The position numbers and the translations under genes are program-made. The notes beneath the pieces were generated by a model. That model saw nothing but the letters and a program-made list of their open reading frames with translations. It ran no database searches and had not been told where the DNA came from. Positions 41,357 to 51,771 of a DNA stretch of 64,000 bases are shown here, piece after piece (positions within the stretch are counted from its first letter, which is position 1; each line of letters starts with the position of its first letter). The DNA comes from Sulfuritalea sp. (GTDB lineage: Bacteria > Pseudomonadota > Gammaproteobacteria > Burkholderiales > Rhodocyclaceae): contig JAMPYF010000020.1 of assembly GCA_023700805.1 (NCBI GenBank), positions 1 to 64,000 of the forward strand, in the 5' to 3' direction.

Positions 41357-41818
41357 ATGGACTTGATACTTTGGCGTCACGCCGAAGCCGAAGACGGCGA
41401 CGGCATTCTCCCGGATCACAAGCGGCGCCTCAGCGCACGCGGCGAAAAGCAGGCGAAGCAGGTGGCGCGCTGGCTGCTTCGCCACCTGCCGCACAAGCGG
41501 AAGGTCCTGGTCAGCCCAGCCGAACGCACGCAACAGACCGCCCACGCCCTGGAACTGCCCTACGAAGTGGAGCCTCGACTCGGTCTCGGCGCCTCGGTCG
41601 CCGACGTGCTCGCCGTCGCCGGCTGGCCCCACCACAGCGGCGCGGTGCTGGTGATCGGCCATCAGCCGACCCTGGGACGCGTCGCCGCCCAGCTACTGGG
41701 CGGGACGGAGGCCGACTGGACGATCAAGAAAGGCGCCGTCTGGTGGTTTGCCCGCCGCGGGCGCGACGGCGAAAGACGGACCGTGCTGCGCGCCGTGCTC
41801 AATCCCGATTTCGCCTGA
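41357..41818 (+). CDS. sixA: SixA-type phosphohistidine phosphatase (histidine phosphatase family)
   Basis: The 153-residue protein starts MDLILWRHAEAEDGDG, with the RHG-like catalytic motif RHAE. It contains VSPAERTQQTAHAL and VLVIGHQPTLGRVAAQLLGG, with the second catalytic histidine. It is the compact single-domain SixA size. A frame extending nine codons upstream is not supported by a ribosome site. SixA removes phosphate from histidine on signalling proteins in E. coli; the target here is unknown. Confidence 0.9.
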   Translation: MDLILWRHAEAEDGDGILPDHKRRLSARGEKQAKQVARWLLRHLPHKRKVLVSPAERTQQTAHALELPYEVEPRLGLGASVADVLAVAGWPHHSGAVLVIGHQPTLGRVAAQLLGGTEADWTIKKGAVWWFARRGRDGERRTVLRAVLNPDFA

Positions 41819-41856
41819 ATCCGCGGGCGTCCCGCGAGATTCTGGCTTCATATCAG

Positions 41857-41885
41857 TTGCGGAAATAAGCGGCTTTTGATATTTT
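41857..41885 (+). promoter_or_regulatory. Probable promoter of the marR-like gene
   Basis: TTGCGG (41857-41862) and TATTTT (41880-41885) are 17 bases apart, and the region is AT-rich against a GC-rich background. A loose inverted repeat, TTGATAT..ATATATTAA, overlaps and follows the -10 box and may be a self-operator, but its match is weak. Confidence 0.45.
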
Positions 41886-41932
41886 AGGCGTCGATATATT
41901 AATTGCGCTCCACCTGCGGGCGCCCAACCTAC

Positions 41933-42430
41933 ATGTCGAAGAAACCCGCTGCTGCCGCCTCTGACACCGAAACCCGCGCCACCTCCGAACACGCCCCCGA
42001 TCTCCGGCTCTGGCTGCGCACCCTGGCCTGCACCAACCTGATCGAAAACCATATCCGCTCGCGCCTGCGCGCCGAGTTCGGCATTACCCTGCCGCGTTTC
42101 GACCTGATGTCCCAACTCGAACGCTCGCCGCAGGGCCTCAAGATGGGCGAACTGTCCAAGCGCATGATGGTGACCGGCGGCAATGTGACCGGGATCACCG
42201 ACCAACTGGTCGCCGAAGGCCTGGTGGTGCGCGAGGACAGCCCCAAGGACCGGCGCGCCTACATCGTCAAGCTCACCGGCGAAGGCCGCCGCAGCTTCCG
42301 CAAAATGGCCGAAGCGCATGAAACCTGGGTGGTCGAGCTGTTCGCCGGGATGGACGAAAAACAGCGCGGCCAGCTCTACGAATTGCTCGCAGCGCTGAAA
42401 CGCAGCGCCTCCAAGGCCGCGGCGAAATAG
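41933..42430 (+). CDS. MarR family transcriptional regulator
   Basis: The 165-residue winged-helix regulator has an N-terminal dimerisation helix and the recognition region MGELSKRMMVTGGNVTGITDQLVAEGLV. The wing follows in REDSPKDRRAYIVKLTGEGRR. MarR proteins usually repress a nearby gene until an aromatic or lipophilic ligand binds. The next gene, an alpha/beta hydrolase 49 bases downstream, is the natural candidate. The start at 41933 (MSKKPAAAAS) is preferred over an upstream non-conserved extension. Confidence 0.93.
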   Translation: MSKKPAAAASDTETRATSEHAPDLRLWLRTLACTNLIENHIRSRLRAEFGITLPRFDLMSQLERSPQGLKMGELSKRMMVTGGNVTGITDQLVAEGLVVREDSPKDRRAYIVKLTGEGRRSFRKMAEAHETWVVELFAGMDEKQRGQLYELLAALKRSASKAAAK

Positions 42431-42479
42431 CCGGGGCGATGCGCCAGGCCCGGACGCCGCACCGCACCGGGACCGCCGC

Positions 42480-43328
42480 ATGCTGACGCCCGAACAACTC
42501 GACCGCGAATACAACGCCCGCGCGGCGATCCCCGACCATCCGCAGATCTTCGCCCGCTGGCGCGAGGAATCGCGCGCGGCGCGCGCCGAGTTGCGCTGTG
42601 AGCAGGATTATTATTTCGGCCCGACGCCCGCCGAAACCCTCGATCTCTATCCGACGGCCGCGCGCAACGCGCCGCTGCTGGTGTTCATCCACGGCGGCTA
42701 TTGGCGCTCGCTCGACAAACAGGATTTTTCCTTTCTCGCGCCGGCCTTCGTGCGCGCCGGCGTGGCCGTGGCCATGCCGAACTACGGCCTGGCGCCCGCC
42801 ACATCGATCGAAGACATGGTGCGGCAGATGCTGCGCGCGCTGGCCTGGCTGCACCGCACTGCGCCGCAACTGGGCATCGACGCGCGCCGCATCGCGGTTG
42901 CCGGGCATTCCGCGGGCGCCCATCTCGCCGCGATGATGCTGGCCGCCGATTGGCCGCTGCTGGCGCCCGACCTGCCGCCGGACCTGCTGTGCGGCGCGGT
43001 CTGCGTTTCCGGCATCTACGACCTGCAGCCTCTGCTGCGCACGCCCTTCCTGCAGCAGGACCTCGGCCTCGATGCGGCGGCGGCGCGGCGGCTCAGCCCG
43101 GTCGCCTACCGGCCGAAACTCGCGGCGCCGCTGCTGACCGCCGTCGGCGGCGAGGAAAGCGCCGAGTTCCGGCGCCAGAACCGGCTGATACGCGCAGCCT
43201 GGCCGCATTGCCTGGGCCACGACCTGCCCCTGCCCGGCCGCCATCACCTGGCCAGCGTCGAGGCGCTGGGCGCTGCCGATCAGCCGCTGTTCCATGCCAC
43301 GCTGCGCCTGCTCGGCAAGACGCCATGA
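42480..43328 (+). CDS. Alpha/beta hydrolase, arylformamidase/esterase-like
   Basis: The 282-residue hydrolase has the oxyanion motif HGGYWRSLDKQDFSFLAP and the nucleophile elbow AGHSAGAHLA. A late histidine in PGRHHLASVEAL is the likely third member of the triad. HGGYW is characteristic of kynurenine formamidases and related esterases that act on small aromatic formamides. The substrate here cannot be read from sequence. It follows a marR-like gene in the same direction and is probably controlled by it. Confidence 0.88.
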   Translation: MLTPEQLDREYNARAAIPDHPQIFARWREESRAARAELRCEQDYYFGPTPAETLDLYPTAARNAPLLVFIHGGYWRSLDKQDFSFLAPAFVRAGVAVAMPNYGLAPATSIEDMVRQMLRALAWLHRTAPQLGIDARRIAVAGHSAGAHLAAMMLAADWPLLAPDLPPDLLCGAVCVSGIYDLQPLLRTPFLQQDLGLDAAAARRLSPVAYRPKLAAPLLTAVGGEESAEFRRQNRLIRAAWPHCLGHDLPLPGRHHLASVEALGAADQPLFHATLRLLGKTP

Positions 43329-43505
43329 CAACGGCGCAGGCCGCGCCACGACAGGCTTCAGCGCGGGCATCGCCGCCTGTAATACAATACGCGCCAGGCG
43401 CGCCCTGCCGGTTGGCGCCCAGTCCGGCATTCCGCCGCATTTCCCTCAAGCGCTTCGCCGCCTGAACCGGTTCCCCGCGAGGGGCAGGCCGATTCAGGAG
43501 TTCAA

Positions 43506-45038
<1,533 letters not shown>

Positions 45039-45054
45039 CGCGACGCAAGCGGCC

Positions 45055-46197
45055 ATGCGCGGCGCGGAGGCATGGCAGCTCGATGTTCGCCCGTCCGGCG
45101 CCGACGATCCCGCCACACTGGTGATCGTGCTCGGCGGGCGCTGGCGCATCGACCAGCATCCGCCCGCTGCCGATAGCCTGCAAGCCCGGCTGACGGCGCC
45201 GGTGCGCCAGATCCGCTTCGATGCGAGCGAACTCGACGACTGGGATTCCGGCCTGCTGACCTTCGTCTCCGGCATCAGCAGATCCTGTGCGGGGCGCGAC
45301 ATCGCGGTCGATGGCAGCGGCCTGCCGCCCGGCGCACAGCGCCTGCTGGCGATGGCGGCCGCGGTTCCCGAGCAGAAGCTGGCCGCGCGCGACCCGGGTC
45401 CGCAGGGAGCGCTGGCCCAGGTCGGCACCGCCACCCTGGAGTTCGTTCATGGCGCGCCGCAGATGCTGGGCTTTCTCGGCGAACTGGTGCTATCGCTACT
45501 GCGCCTCGTCGCCGGCCGCGCCCGCTTTCGCGCCCGCGACCTGTGGCTGGAGATCGAGGAAGTCGGACCGCGGGCGCTGCCCATCGTTTCGGTGATCAGC
45601 TTCCTGGTCGGACTGATCCTTGCCTATCTCGGTGCCGACCAGTTGAAGCTGGTCGGGGCGCAGATCTTCATCGCCGACCTGGTGGCGATCGGCATGGTGC
45701 GCGAGGTCGGCGCGCTGATGACCGGCATCATCATCGCCGGTCGCACCGGCGCCGCCTTTGCCGCCCAGCTCGGCACCATGCAGGTCAATGAGGAAATCGA
45801 CGCCTACAAGACGCTCGGCATCTCGGCCTTCGACTTCCTGGTGCTGCCGCGCGTGCTGGCGCTGATGCTGATGGTGCCGCTCTTGACGCTTTATTCGGCC
45901 TTCATCGGCATGTTCGCGGGATTGCTGGTGTCGCTGGCCATCTTCGACATCGGCGCCTTCGAGTACTACACGGAAACCCTGCGCGCGCTGGAGTTCAAGC
46001 AGTTCGCGGTCGGCCTGTCCAAGGGCACGGTGTATGGCGTGATCGTCGCCTTCGCCGGCTGCCTGCGCGGCATGCAGTGCGGACGCAGCGCCGAGGCGGT
46101 CGGTCATGCGGCGACCTCCGCCGTGGTCACCGCGATCCTGCTGATCACGATCGCGGCATCCGTCATGACCATCGTCTACTACCAGCTCGGCATATGA
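45055..46197 (+). CDS. mlaE: MlaE-family ABC permease with an N-terminal STAS-like domain
   Basis: The 380-residue protein fuses a STAS-like domain (residues 1-110, with IRFDASELDDWDSGLLTFVS) to an MlaE permease. The permease signatures include RTGAAFAAQLGTMQVNEEID and YKTLGISAFDFLVLPRVLAL, with about five membrane segments. In E. coli the STAS part is a separate protein, MlaB; here the fusion would provide both. With the ATPase and MCE protein that follow it should move phospholipids between the membranes. MlaF overlaps its stop by four bases. Confidence 0.92.
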   Translation: MRGAEAWQLDVRPSGADDPATLVIVLGGRWRIDQHPPAADSLQARLTAPVRQIRFDASELDDWDSGLLTFVSGISRSCAGRDIAVDGSGLPPGAQRLLAMAAAVPEQKLAARDPGPQGALAQVGTATLEFVHGAPQMLGFLGELVLSLLRLVAGRARFRARDLWLEIEEVGPRALPIVSVISFLVGLILAYLGADQLKLVGAQIFIADLVAIGMVREVGALMTGIIIAGRTGAAFAAQLGTMQVNEEIDAYKTLGISAFDFLVLPRVLALMLMVPLLTLYSAFIGMFAGLLVSLAIFDIGAFEYYTETLRALEFKQFAVGLSKGTVYGVIVAFAGCLRGMQCGRSAEAVGHAATSAVVTAILLITIAASVMTIVYYQLGI

Positions 46198-46946
46198 AAG
46201 AGACGGCCCACATCGAAGTACGCAATCTCGCCATGGCCTATGGCGATTTCATCGTGCAGCGCGGCCTCGACTTCACGGTGAACAAGGGCGACATTTTCGT
46301 CGTCATGGGCGGCAACGGCTGCGGCAAGACCACGCTGATGCGCGCCCTGGTCGGCCTGCAGCGGCCCGCGGCCGGCTCGGTGCTCTACAGCGGCGAGGAT
46401 TTCTGGAATGCCGAAGCCGAGGCGCAGCAGCGGCTCAAGCGCCGCCTCGGCATCCTGTTCCAGGGCGGCGCGCTGTGGAGCTCGCTGACCCTGGCGGAGA
46501 ACGTCGCGCTGCCGATCGCCGAATACACCGGCCTGACGCCGGCACGCGTGGACGAGATCGTCGCCTTCAAGCTGGCGCTGGTCGGGCTGGCCGGCTGCGA
46601 GAACTTGTACCCTGCCGAGTTGAGCGGCGGCATGAAGAAGCGCGCCGGACTGGCGCGCGCGATGGCGCTCGATCCCGACATCCTGGTCATCGACGAGCCC
46701 TCGTCGGGCCTCGATCCGCTGACGGCGCGGCGTCTCGACGAGCTGATCATGGAACTGCGCGACAGCCTGGGCACCACCATCGTCGTCGTCACGCACGAGC
46801 TGGCCAGCATACTCAGCATAGGCAACAATTCGATCTATCTCGATTCCGAAAGCCGCACCATGATCGCCACCGGACATCCGCAGGACGCGTTGAAGAACGG
46901 CCATCCCAAGGTCCGCCACTTTCTCACCCGCGGAGGAAGCACGTGA
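46194..46946 (+). CDS. mlaF: Mla-type ABC transporter ATP-binding protein
   Basis: The 250-residue ATPase shows Walker A GGNGCGKTTLM, the Q loop LFQGGALWSSLTLAENVALP (GALWSSLT is typical of MlaF), the signature LSGGMKKRAGLARAM, Walker B ILVIDEPSSGLD and VVVTHE. It starts at an ATG overlapping the permease stop (ATGA). It drives the MCE lipid transport system with mlaE and mlaD. Confidence 0.94.
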   Translation: MKETAHIEVRNLAMAYGDFIVQRGLDFTVNKGDIFVVMGGNGCGKTTLMRALVGLQRPAAGSVLYSGEDFWNAEAEAQQRLKRRLGILFQGGALWSSLTLAENVALPIAEYTGLTPARVDEIVAFKLALVGLAGCENLYPAELSGGMKKRAGLARAMALDPDILVIDEPSSGLDPLTARRLDELIMELRDSLGTTIVVVTHELASILSIGNNSIYLDSESRTMIATGHPQDALKNGHPKVRHFLTRGGST

Positions 46947-46959
46947 GCGCCCGGCGCCC

Positions 46960-47061
46960 GGCCGCCCCAAGCGGGGCGCAGGCAATGACCCGGAGGCCAC
47001 GCGCAGCGGGGCCGAACCTATGTCACCCCCATCCTCGGGATGGGGGGCGGGGGGCAGGTCC
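46960..47061 (+). repeat. Intergenic GC-rich hairpin module, copy A (before mlaD)
   Basis: The segment holds GGCCGCCCCAAG, then CGGAGGCCACGCGCAGCGG, GGCCGAACC, and finally a CCCCCATCC/GGGATGGGGG hairpin running up to the mlaD ATG. The same order of elements is found at 49022-49230 and 61818-61910. It separates mlaF from mlaD by 115 bases in an otherwise overlapping operon. Confidence 0.65.
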
Positions 47062-48078
47062 ATGAGCCGCAAAGCCAACCCGACGCTGATCGGCGCCTTC
47101 GTCCTCGGTGCGCTGACGCTGGCCGTCGTCACCACGCTGCTGCTGACCGGCGGCAGCTGGTTCGGCGAGCGGCGACAGCACGTGCTGTATTTCGAGGGTG
47201 CGGCGCAGGGCCTGCAGGTCGGCGCGCCGGTGGTCTTCCTCGGCGTCAAGGTCGGCACAGTCACACAGATTCAGCTCGGACTCGACCCGCAAAGCCACCG
47301 CTTCCTGGTGCCGGTCACGATCGAACTGGAGCCCCAGGTGGTGCGCACGCGCGGCGGCGGTCCGGTCGACCTGCGCGACCGCGCGACGGTGCGGCAACTG
47401 GTCGAGCGCGGCCTGCGCGCCCGGCTGCGGATGCAGAGCCTGCTCACCGGCCAGCTCTATGTCGATCTGGATTTCCACCCGGACAAGCCGGCGATCTTCG
47501 CCGCGCTCGATCCCGCACTCAGCGAAATCCCGACCATCCGCACTGCCGTGCAGGAACTGGCGACCAAGCTCGAAGGCTTTCCGATGGACAAATTCCTCGC
47601 CGACGTGGCCGCCATCAGCGACGCGGTCAATCAACTGATGTCGGCCAAGGCGACGCAACAGCTGCCCAAGCGTCTCGACGCCACGCTGCGCCACCTCGAA
47701 TCGCTCGCCGCGCGCCTCGACGCCCAGAGCGGCCCGCTGCTCAATGACGTGCGCGGCAACCTGACCGAGATGCAGAAGGCGCTGCTGGCGGCCCAGGCCG
47801 CGCTGGCCAGGCTAGACACGGCCGCCGATCGCGTGGCGGAACTGGCCAAGCCCGATTCGCGCCTGGTCGCCGGCATGAACCAGGCCAGCGAGGAACTGGC
47901 CAAGGCCGCCGGCGCGGTGCGCCGGCTGACCGAACAGGAATCGCCCACGGTCGACAACGTCAATGCCACGCTGAAGGAAATCGCGCGCGCCGCCGATGCC
48001 CTGCGCCTGCTGGCGGAAACCCTCGAACAGCAACCCGATGCCATCTGGCGCGGCAAGCAGCAGAAATCCGCACCCTGA
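47062..48078 (+). CDS. mlaD: MCE-family (MlaD-like) lipid-binding membrane protein
   Basis: The 338-residue protein starts MSRKANPTLIGAFVLGALTL, a single membrane anchor. One MCE domain follows (residues 40-150, with GLQVGAPVVFLGVKVGTVTQ and SLLTGQLYVDLDFH). A long helical region (170-330) may form a needle-like extension. It is nearer to the PqiB/YebT-style single-domain proteins than to the short E. coli MlaD. An upstream in-frame ATG at 47020 lies inside the repeat module and is unlikely. An MlaC or auxiliary lipoprotein gene does not follow. Confidence 0.92.
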   Translation: MSRKANPTLIGAFVLGALTLAVVTTLLLTGGSWFGERRQHVLYFEGAAQGLQVGAPVVFLGVKVGTVTQIQLGLDPQSHRFLVPVTIELEPQVVRTRGGGPVDLRDRATVRQLVERGLRARLRMQSLLTGQLYVDLDFHPDKPAIFAALDPALSEIPTIRTAVQELATKLEGFPMDKFLADVAAISDAVNQLMSAKATQQLPKRLDATLRHLESLAARLDAQSGPLLNDVRGNLTEMQKALLAAQAALARLDTAADRVAELAKPDSRLVAGMNQASEELAKAAGAVRRLTEQESPTVDNVNATLKEIARAADALRLLAETLEQQPDAIWRGKQQKSAP

Positions 48079-48100
48079 AACCCCATTACAAGGAGACAGC

Positions 48101-48940
48101 ATGAAACTCGTCCGCTTCGGCCCCAAGGGCCGCGAAAGACCCGGCCTGATCGACGCTGCCGGAACACTCCGCGATCTCTCGACCCATGTCGCCGGCATCG
48201 GCTGGAACGAGCTCTCCGCGGCCGGGCAGAAACGCCTGCGTGCGCTGAATCCCGCCTCGCTGCCGAAAGTGCGCGGCACGCCGCGGCTCGGCGTGCCCTT
48301 CACCGGCATTTCCAAGATCGTCGGCATCGGCCTCAACTACCGCGCCCACGCCCTCGAAGCCAAGATGCCGATTCCGGCCGAACCCGTGGTGTTCATGAAG
48401 GCCACCACCTGCATCAGCTGCCCCAACGACGCCATCCTGATGCCGATCGGCAGCAGCAAGCTCGACTGGGAAGTCGAACTGGGGCTGGTCATCGGCCGCG
48501 AAACGCGCCATGTGACCGAGGCCAGGGCGCTCGACCACCTCGCCGGCTACTGCGTGTTCCACGACGTCTCCGAGCGCGCCTTCCAGCTCGAACGCGGCGG
48601 CCAGTGGGACAAGGGCAAGAGTTGCGACAGCTTCGGCCCGATCGGCCCCTGGCTGGTGACGCGGGACGAAGTCACCGACCCGCAAGCCTTGCGCCTGTGG
48701 CTCGACGTCAATGGCGAACGCATGCAAGATTCGAGCACGTCCGACATGATCTTTTCCTGCGCCGAGATCGTCAGCTATGTCTCGCGCTTCATGACGCTCC
48801 TGCCCGGCGACGTGATCTGCACCGGCACGCCGCAGGGCGTCGGCATGGGCCGCGGCCGCTTCCTGAAGCTCGGCGACCGGCTCAGGCTCGGCGTCGACGG
48901 CCTCGGCGAGCAGCAGCAGACCGTCATCGCGACGGCATAG
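48101..48940 (+). CDS. Fumarylacetoacetate hydrolase family protein
   Basis: The 279-residue enzyme has the FAH fold: KIVGIGLNYRAHALEAKMPI, PVVFMKATTCISCPNDAI, the metal-binding ELGLVIGRE with upstream DWEVE, and ICTGTPQGVGMGRG. Such enzymes cleave C-C bonds in acylpyruvates or 2-oxo-hept-3-ene-dioates during aromatic compound breakdown. The exact substrate is unknown. AGGAG precedes the ATG at the right distance. It follows the mla genes by 22 bases and may be co-transcribed, though no functional link is obvious. Confidence 0.92.
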   Translation: MKLVRFGPKGRERPGLIDAAGTLRDLSTHVAGIGWNELSAAGQKRLRALNPASLPKVRGTPRLGVPFTGISKIVGIGLNYRAHALEAKMPIPAEPVVFMKATTCISCPNDAILMPIGSSKLDWEVELGLVIGRETRHVTEARALDHLAGYCVFHDVSERAFQLERGGQWDKGKSCDSFGPIGPWLVTRDEVTDPQALRLWLDVNGERMQDSSTSDMIFSCAEIVSYVSRFMTLLPGDVICTGTPQGVGMGRGRFLKLGDRLRLGVDGLGEQQQTVIATA

Positions 48941-48952
48941 CAGCGGCTCAAG

Positions 48953-48974
48953 AGTTGGCGCTGGCGGCACGGCG
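48953..48974 (-). repeat. Dispersed 22-bp repeat, copy 7 (intergenic, inverted)
   Basis: The reverse complement is a full consensus match, continuing to CTTGAG. It starts 12 bases after the FAH-family stop and is the only copy outside a gene. It is also the first copy in the opposite orientation. Confidence 0.85.
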
Positions 48975-49021
48975 ATGCCACGTTTCCATCCGCACCCCGG
49001 CCCGCCATGAGCGCCCCGCAC

Positions 49022-49230
49022 GGCCGCCCGAAGGGGCGAAGGCGGGGTTTCGCGAAGCACTGCTTCGCGCCGCCGGAGCCGGCCGGCTGTGCAAAGCCGG
49101 CCGTGGAACGCCAGCCACAACCCGGAGCCGCGCAGCGGCGAACCGTTGTCCCACCGGGGGATACCGTCCCTCCTGCGGAGGGACATATCACCCCCTCCCG
49201 CGGGGAGGAGGCAGGGATGAGGGTAGTCCG
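49022..49230 (+). repeat. Intergenic GC-rich hairpin module, copy B (before the FGGY kinase)
   Basis: This stretch fills most of the 290-base gap 48941-49230 and holds no credible gene. It contains GGCCGCCC-AAGGGGCG, a CGCGAAGCA/TGCTTCGCG hairpin, a GGCCGGC/GCCGGCC hairpin, and CGGAGCCGCGCAGCGGCGAACC. GGGATACCGT, GTCCCTCC/GGAGGGAC and CCTCCCGCGGGGAGG follow. The order matches copies A and C, with extra hairpins. Confidence 0.65.
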
Positions 49231-50796
49231 GTGAGCAAGGATTACCTGCTCGCCATCGACGCCGGCACGCAGAGCGTGCGCGCGCTGATATTCGACCGGC
49301 ATGGGCACCTGGTGGACAAGGCCCAGGTCGATATCAGCAGCTACCAGTCGCCCCAACCGGGCTGGGTGGAGAACGATCCGGAACAGTTCTGGGCCGCGCT
49401 GTGCGCCGCATGCCAGCGGCTCTGGGCCAACACCCAGGTGCCGCGGAGTTCGATCGCCGGCGTCTGCATCACCACCCAGCGCGCCACGGTGATCAACCTC
49501 GACCGCCACGGCCAGCCGCTGCGCCCCGCCATCGTCTGGCTCGACCAGCGGCGCGCCGACGCCGAGCCGAAGCTGGCCTGGTGGTGGGAACTGGCACTGC
49601 GCGCGATCGGCATGCGCGACACCATCCGCTTCTTCGCCCGCGAAGCCGAGGCCAACTGGATCGCCCAGCACCAGAGCGCGCTCTGGGCGCGCACCGACAA
49701 GTACCTGCTGCTCTCGGGTTACCTCAACTACCGCTGCACCGGCCGCTTCGCCGATTCGGTGGCAAGCCAGGTCGGCTACATCCCCTTCGACTACCGGCGC
49801 GGACGCTGGGCCGCCGCCTGGGACTGGAAATGGCAATGCCTGCCGGTCAAGCGCGCGATGCTGCCCGAACTGGCTCCGGCCGGCGCCCGGCTCGGCCTCA
49901 TCAGCGCCGCCGCGGCCCGCGACACCGGCATTCCCGAGGGCCTGCCGGTGATCGCCGGCGCCGCCGACAAGGCCTGCGAAGTCATCGGCGCCGGCTGCCT
50001 GACGCCCGAGATCGCCTGCCTCTCCTACGGCACTGCCGCCACGATCAACACCACCACGCCGAACTACCTCGAAGCCACGCCCTTCATCCCGCCCTACCAG
50101 GCCGCGGTGCCCGGCCACTACAACACCGAGATTCAGATCACGCGCGGCTTCTGGATGGTCAACTGGTTCAAGGAACAATTCGGCCTGCACGAGAAGATCG
50201 AAGCGCAGGCCCGCGGCGTGGCGCCCGAGAGCCTGTTCGACGAACTGGTCAATGCAGTGCCACCCGGCGCCATGGGCCTGATGCTGCAACCCTTCTGGAA
50301 CCCCGGCATCAAGGTGCCCGGCCCCGAGGCCAAGGGCGCGGTGATCGGCTTCGGCGACGTGCATACCCGCGCCCATCTCTACCGCGCCATCCTCGAAGGC
50401 CTCGCCTATGCGCTGCGCGAAGGCAAGGAGCGCATCGAGCGGCGCGGCGGCACGCGCATCGAACGCGTGCGCGTCTCCGGCGGCGGCTCGCAAAGCGATG
50501 CCGCGCTGCAGATCACCGCCAACATCTTCAATCTGCCCACCGAACGCCCGCATCTCTTTGAAACCAGCGGCCTCGGCGCCGCCATCATCGCCGCCGTCGG
50601 CCTCGGCCTGCATCCCGACTTCGCCACCGCCGTGCGCGAAATGACCCGCGTCGGCCAGGTGTTCCAGCCCGAGCCGCAGCACGTGCGCATCTACGACCGG
50701 ATCTACCGCAAGGTCTATTGCCGCATGTACCGGCGGCTGCAGCCGCTGTATCGGGAGATACGCGAAATCACCGGCTACCCGAGACCGGAGCGCTGA
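49231..50796 (+). CDS. FGGY-family carbohydrate kinase
   Basis: The 521-residue kinase starts at GTG (49231), giving SKDYLLAIDAGTQSVRALIF, the phosphate-1 loop of the family. It also has ITTQRATVINLDRHG, VWLDQRRAD, and the C-terminal signature region GLAYALREGKERIERRGG to VSGGGSQSDAALQITANIFN. FGGY kinases phosphorylate sugars or polyols such as xylulose, ribulose or glycerol. The long insert (about 100-190) and lack of sugar genes nearby leave the substrate open. A longer upstream frame is an artefact of the repeat module. Confidence 0.9.
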   Translation: MSKDYLLAIDAGTQSVRALIFDRHGHLVDKAQVDISSYQSPQPGWVENDPEQFWAALCAACQRLWANTQVPRSSIAGVCITTQRATVINLDRHGQPLRPAIVWLDQRRADAEPKLAWWWELALRAIGMRDTIRFFAREAEANWIAQHQSALWARTDKYLLLSGYLNYRCTGRFADSVASQVGYIPFDYRRGRWAAAWDWKWQCLPVKRAMLPELAPAGARLGLISAAAARDTGIPEGLPVIAGAADKACEVIGAGCLTPEIACLSYGTAATINTTTPNYLEATPFIPPYQAAVPGHYNTEIQITRGFWMVNWFKEQFGLHEKIEAQARGVAPESLFDELVNAVPPGAMGLMLQPFWNPGIKVPGPEAKGAVIGFGDVHTRAHLYRAILEGLAYALREGKERIERRGGTRIERVRVSGGGSQSDAALQITANIFNLPTERPHLFETSGLGAAIIAAVGLGLHPDFATAVREMTRVGQVFQPEPQHVRIYDRIYRKVYCRMYRRLQPLYREIREITGYPRPER

Positions 50797-50849
50797 GCCT
50801 TGTAAGCATCGTTCATGGTATTGCTCCCGGATAGACCTGAATCGGGCTC

Positions 50850-51725
50850 TCAGGCCAGGCGCCCATCCCGAAAGTCGTTCAGCGCCTGGTAAATCTCCTG
50901 GTCCGTATTCATCACGAAGGGACCGTATTGGGCAATGGCTTCATTCAACGGTTGGCCGGCGATCAGCAATGCTTTCGCTTCACCAACGGCCTCGATCACG
51001 ACGCCGTCGGCCTGCGCTTCATTGGCGAGGATCGCCATGCGCTGTGCCGGCAGGGTTTCTCCGCCGATCCGCACTTCGCCGCGATACACATACACAAAGG
51101 CATTGTGCCCGGCCGGCAGCGGCTGCGCGAAACGCGTACCGGCCGGCAGGTGCAGGTCCAGGTACAGCGGCGCCGTTGCTTCGCGCGTCACCGCACCGGC
51201 GACGCCATGGCTCTCGCCGGCGATCACGGTCACGGCGGCCCCGCCATCGATTTCGAAGCGCGGCAGCTCGGCCGCGGCGAAATCGCGATACCAGGGCTCG
51301 CTCATCTTGTCCCTGGCAGGCAGGTTCAGCCAGAGCTGGAAGCCTTCCATGACGCCGGCCTCCTGCTGCGGAATCTCGGAATGGATCACGCCGCGACCCG
51401 CGGTCATCCACTGCACGCCGCCGTTTTCCAGCAGGCCTTCATGGCCGGCGCTGTCGCGGTGCTGCATGCGGCCGGCGATCATGTAGGTCACGGTTTCGAA
51501 GCCGCGGTGCGGATGGTCGGGAAAGCCGCCGATGTAGTCGTCCGGGTTGTCGCTGGCGAAGGCATCGAGCATCAGGAAGGGGTCCAGCCGGCGCTGCAGC
51601 GGCTGCGTCAGCACCCGCGTCAGCTTGACGCCGGCGCCATCCGATGTGGGTCTGCCGACGACCAGGCGTTCGATGCCGCGCGACTGGCGAACCGACTCGC
51701 TGCTGCGGACTTGCTTGCTTGTCAT
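50850..51725 (-). CDS. Pirin family protein
   Basis: The 291-residue bicupin has the pirin metal site FPDHPHRGFETVTYMIAGRM, then MTAGRGVIHSEIPQQEAG, with three histidines and a glutamate. Bacterial pirins of this type (YhhW-like) can oxidise quercetin or act in stress responses. The gene sits just downstream of the azoreductase on the same strand (46-base gap), so quinone or flavonoid stress is a plausible shared theme. Confidence 0.93.
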   Translation of the reverse strand: MTSKQVRSSESVRQSRGIERLVVGRPTSDGAGVKLTRVLTQPLQRRLDPFLMLDAFASDNPDDYIGGFPDHPHRGFETVTYMIAGRMQHRDSAGHEGLLENGGVQWMTAGRGVIHSEIPQQEAGVMEGFQLWLNLPARDKMSEPWYRDFAAAELPRFEIDGGAAVTVIAGESHGVAGAVTREATAPLYLDLHLPAGTRFAQPLPAGHNAFVYVYRGEVRIGGETLPAQRMAILANEAQADGVVIEAVGEAKALLIAGQPLNEAIAQYGPFVMNTDQEIYQALNDFRDGRLA

Positions 51726-51771
51726 GACATCTCCTTGATCGGGTTGATGAATGCGTTGCGCTGATATGGGC

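Noticed and set aside
41871..41910. MarR operator in the AT-rich stretch
   Set aside because: The inverted repeat is too imperfect to call as a separate feature; it is mentioned only with the promoter.
49007..49234. Small 75-codon frame before the FGGY kinase
   Set aside because: It lies entirely in the hairpin module. Such sequences are often annotated as hypothetical proteins, but base pairing rather than coding explains the pattern.
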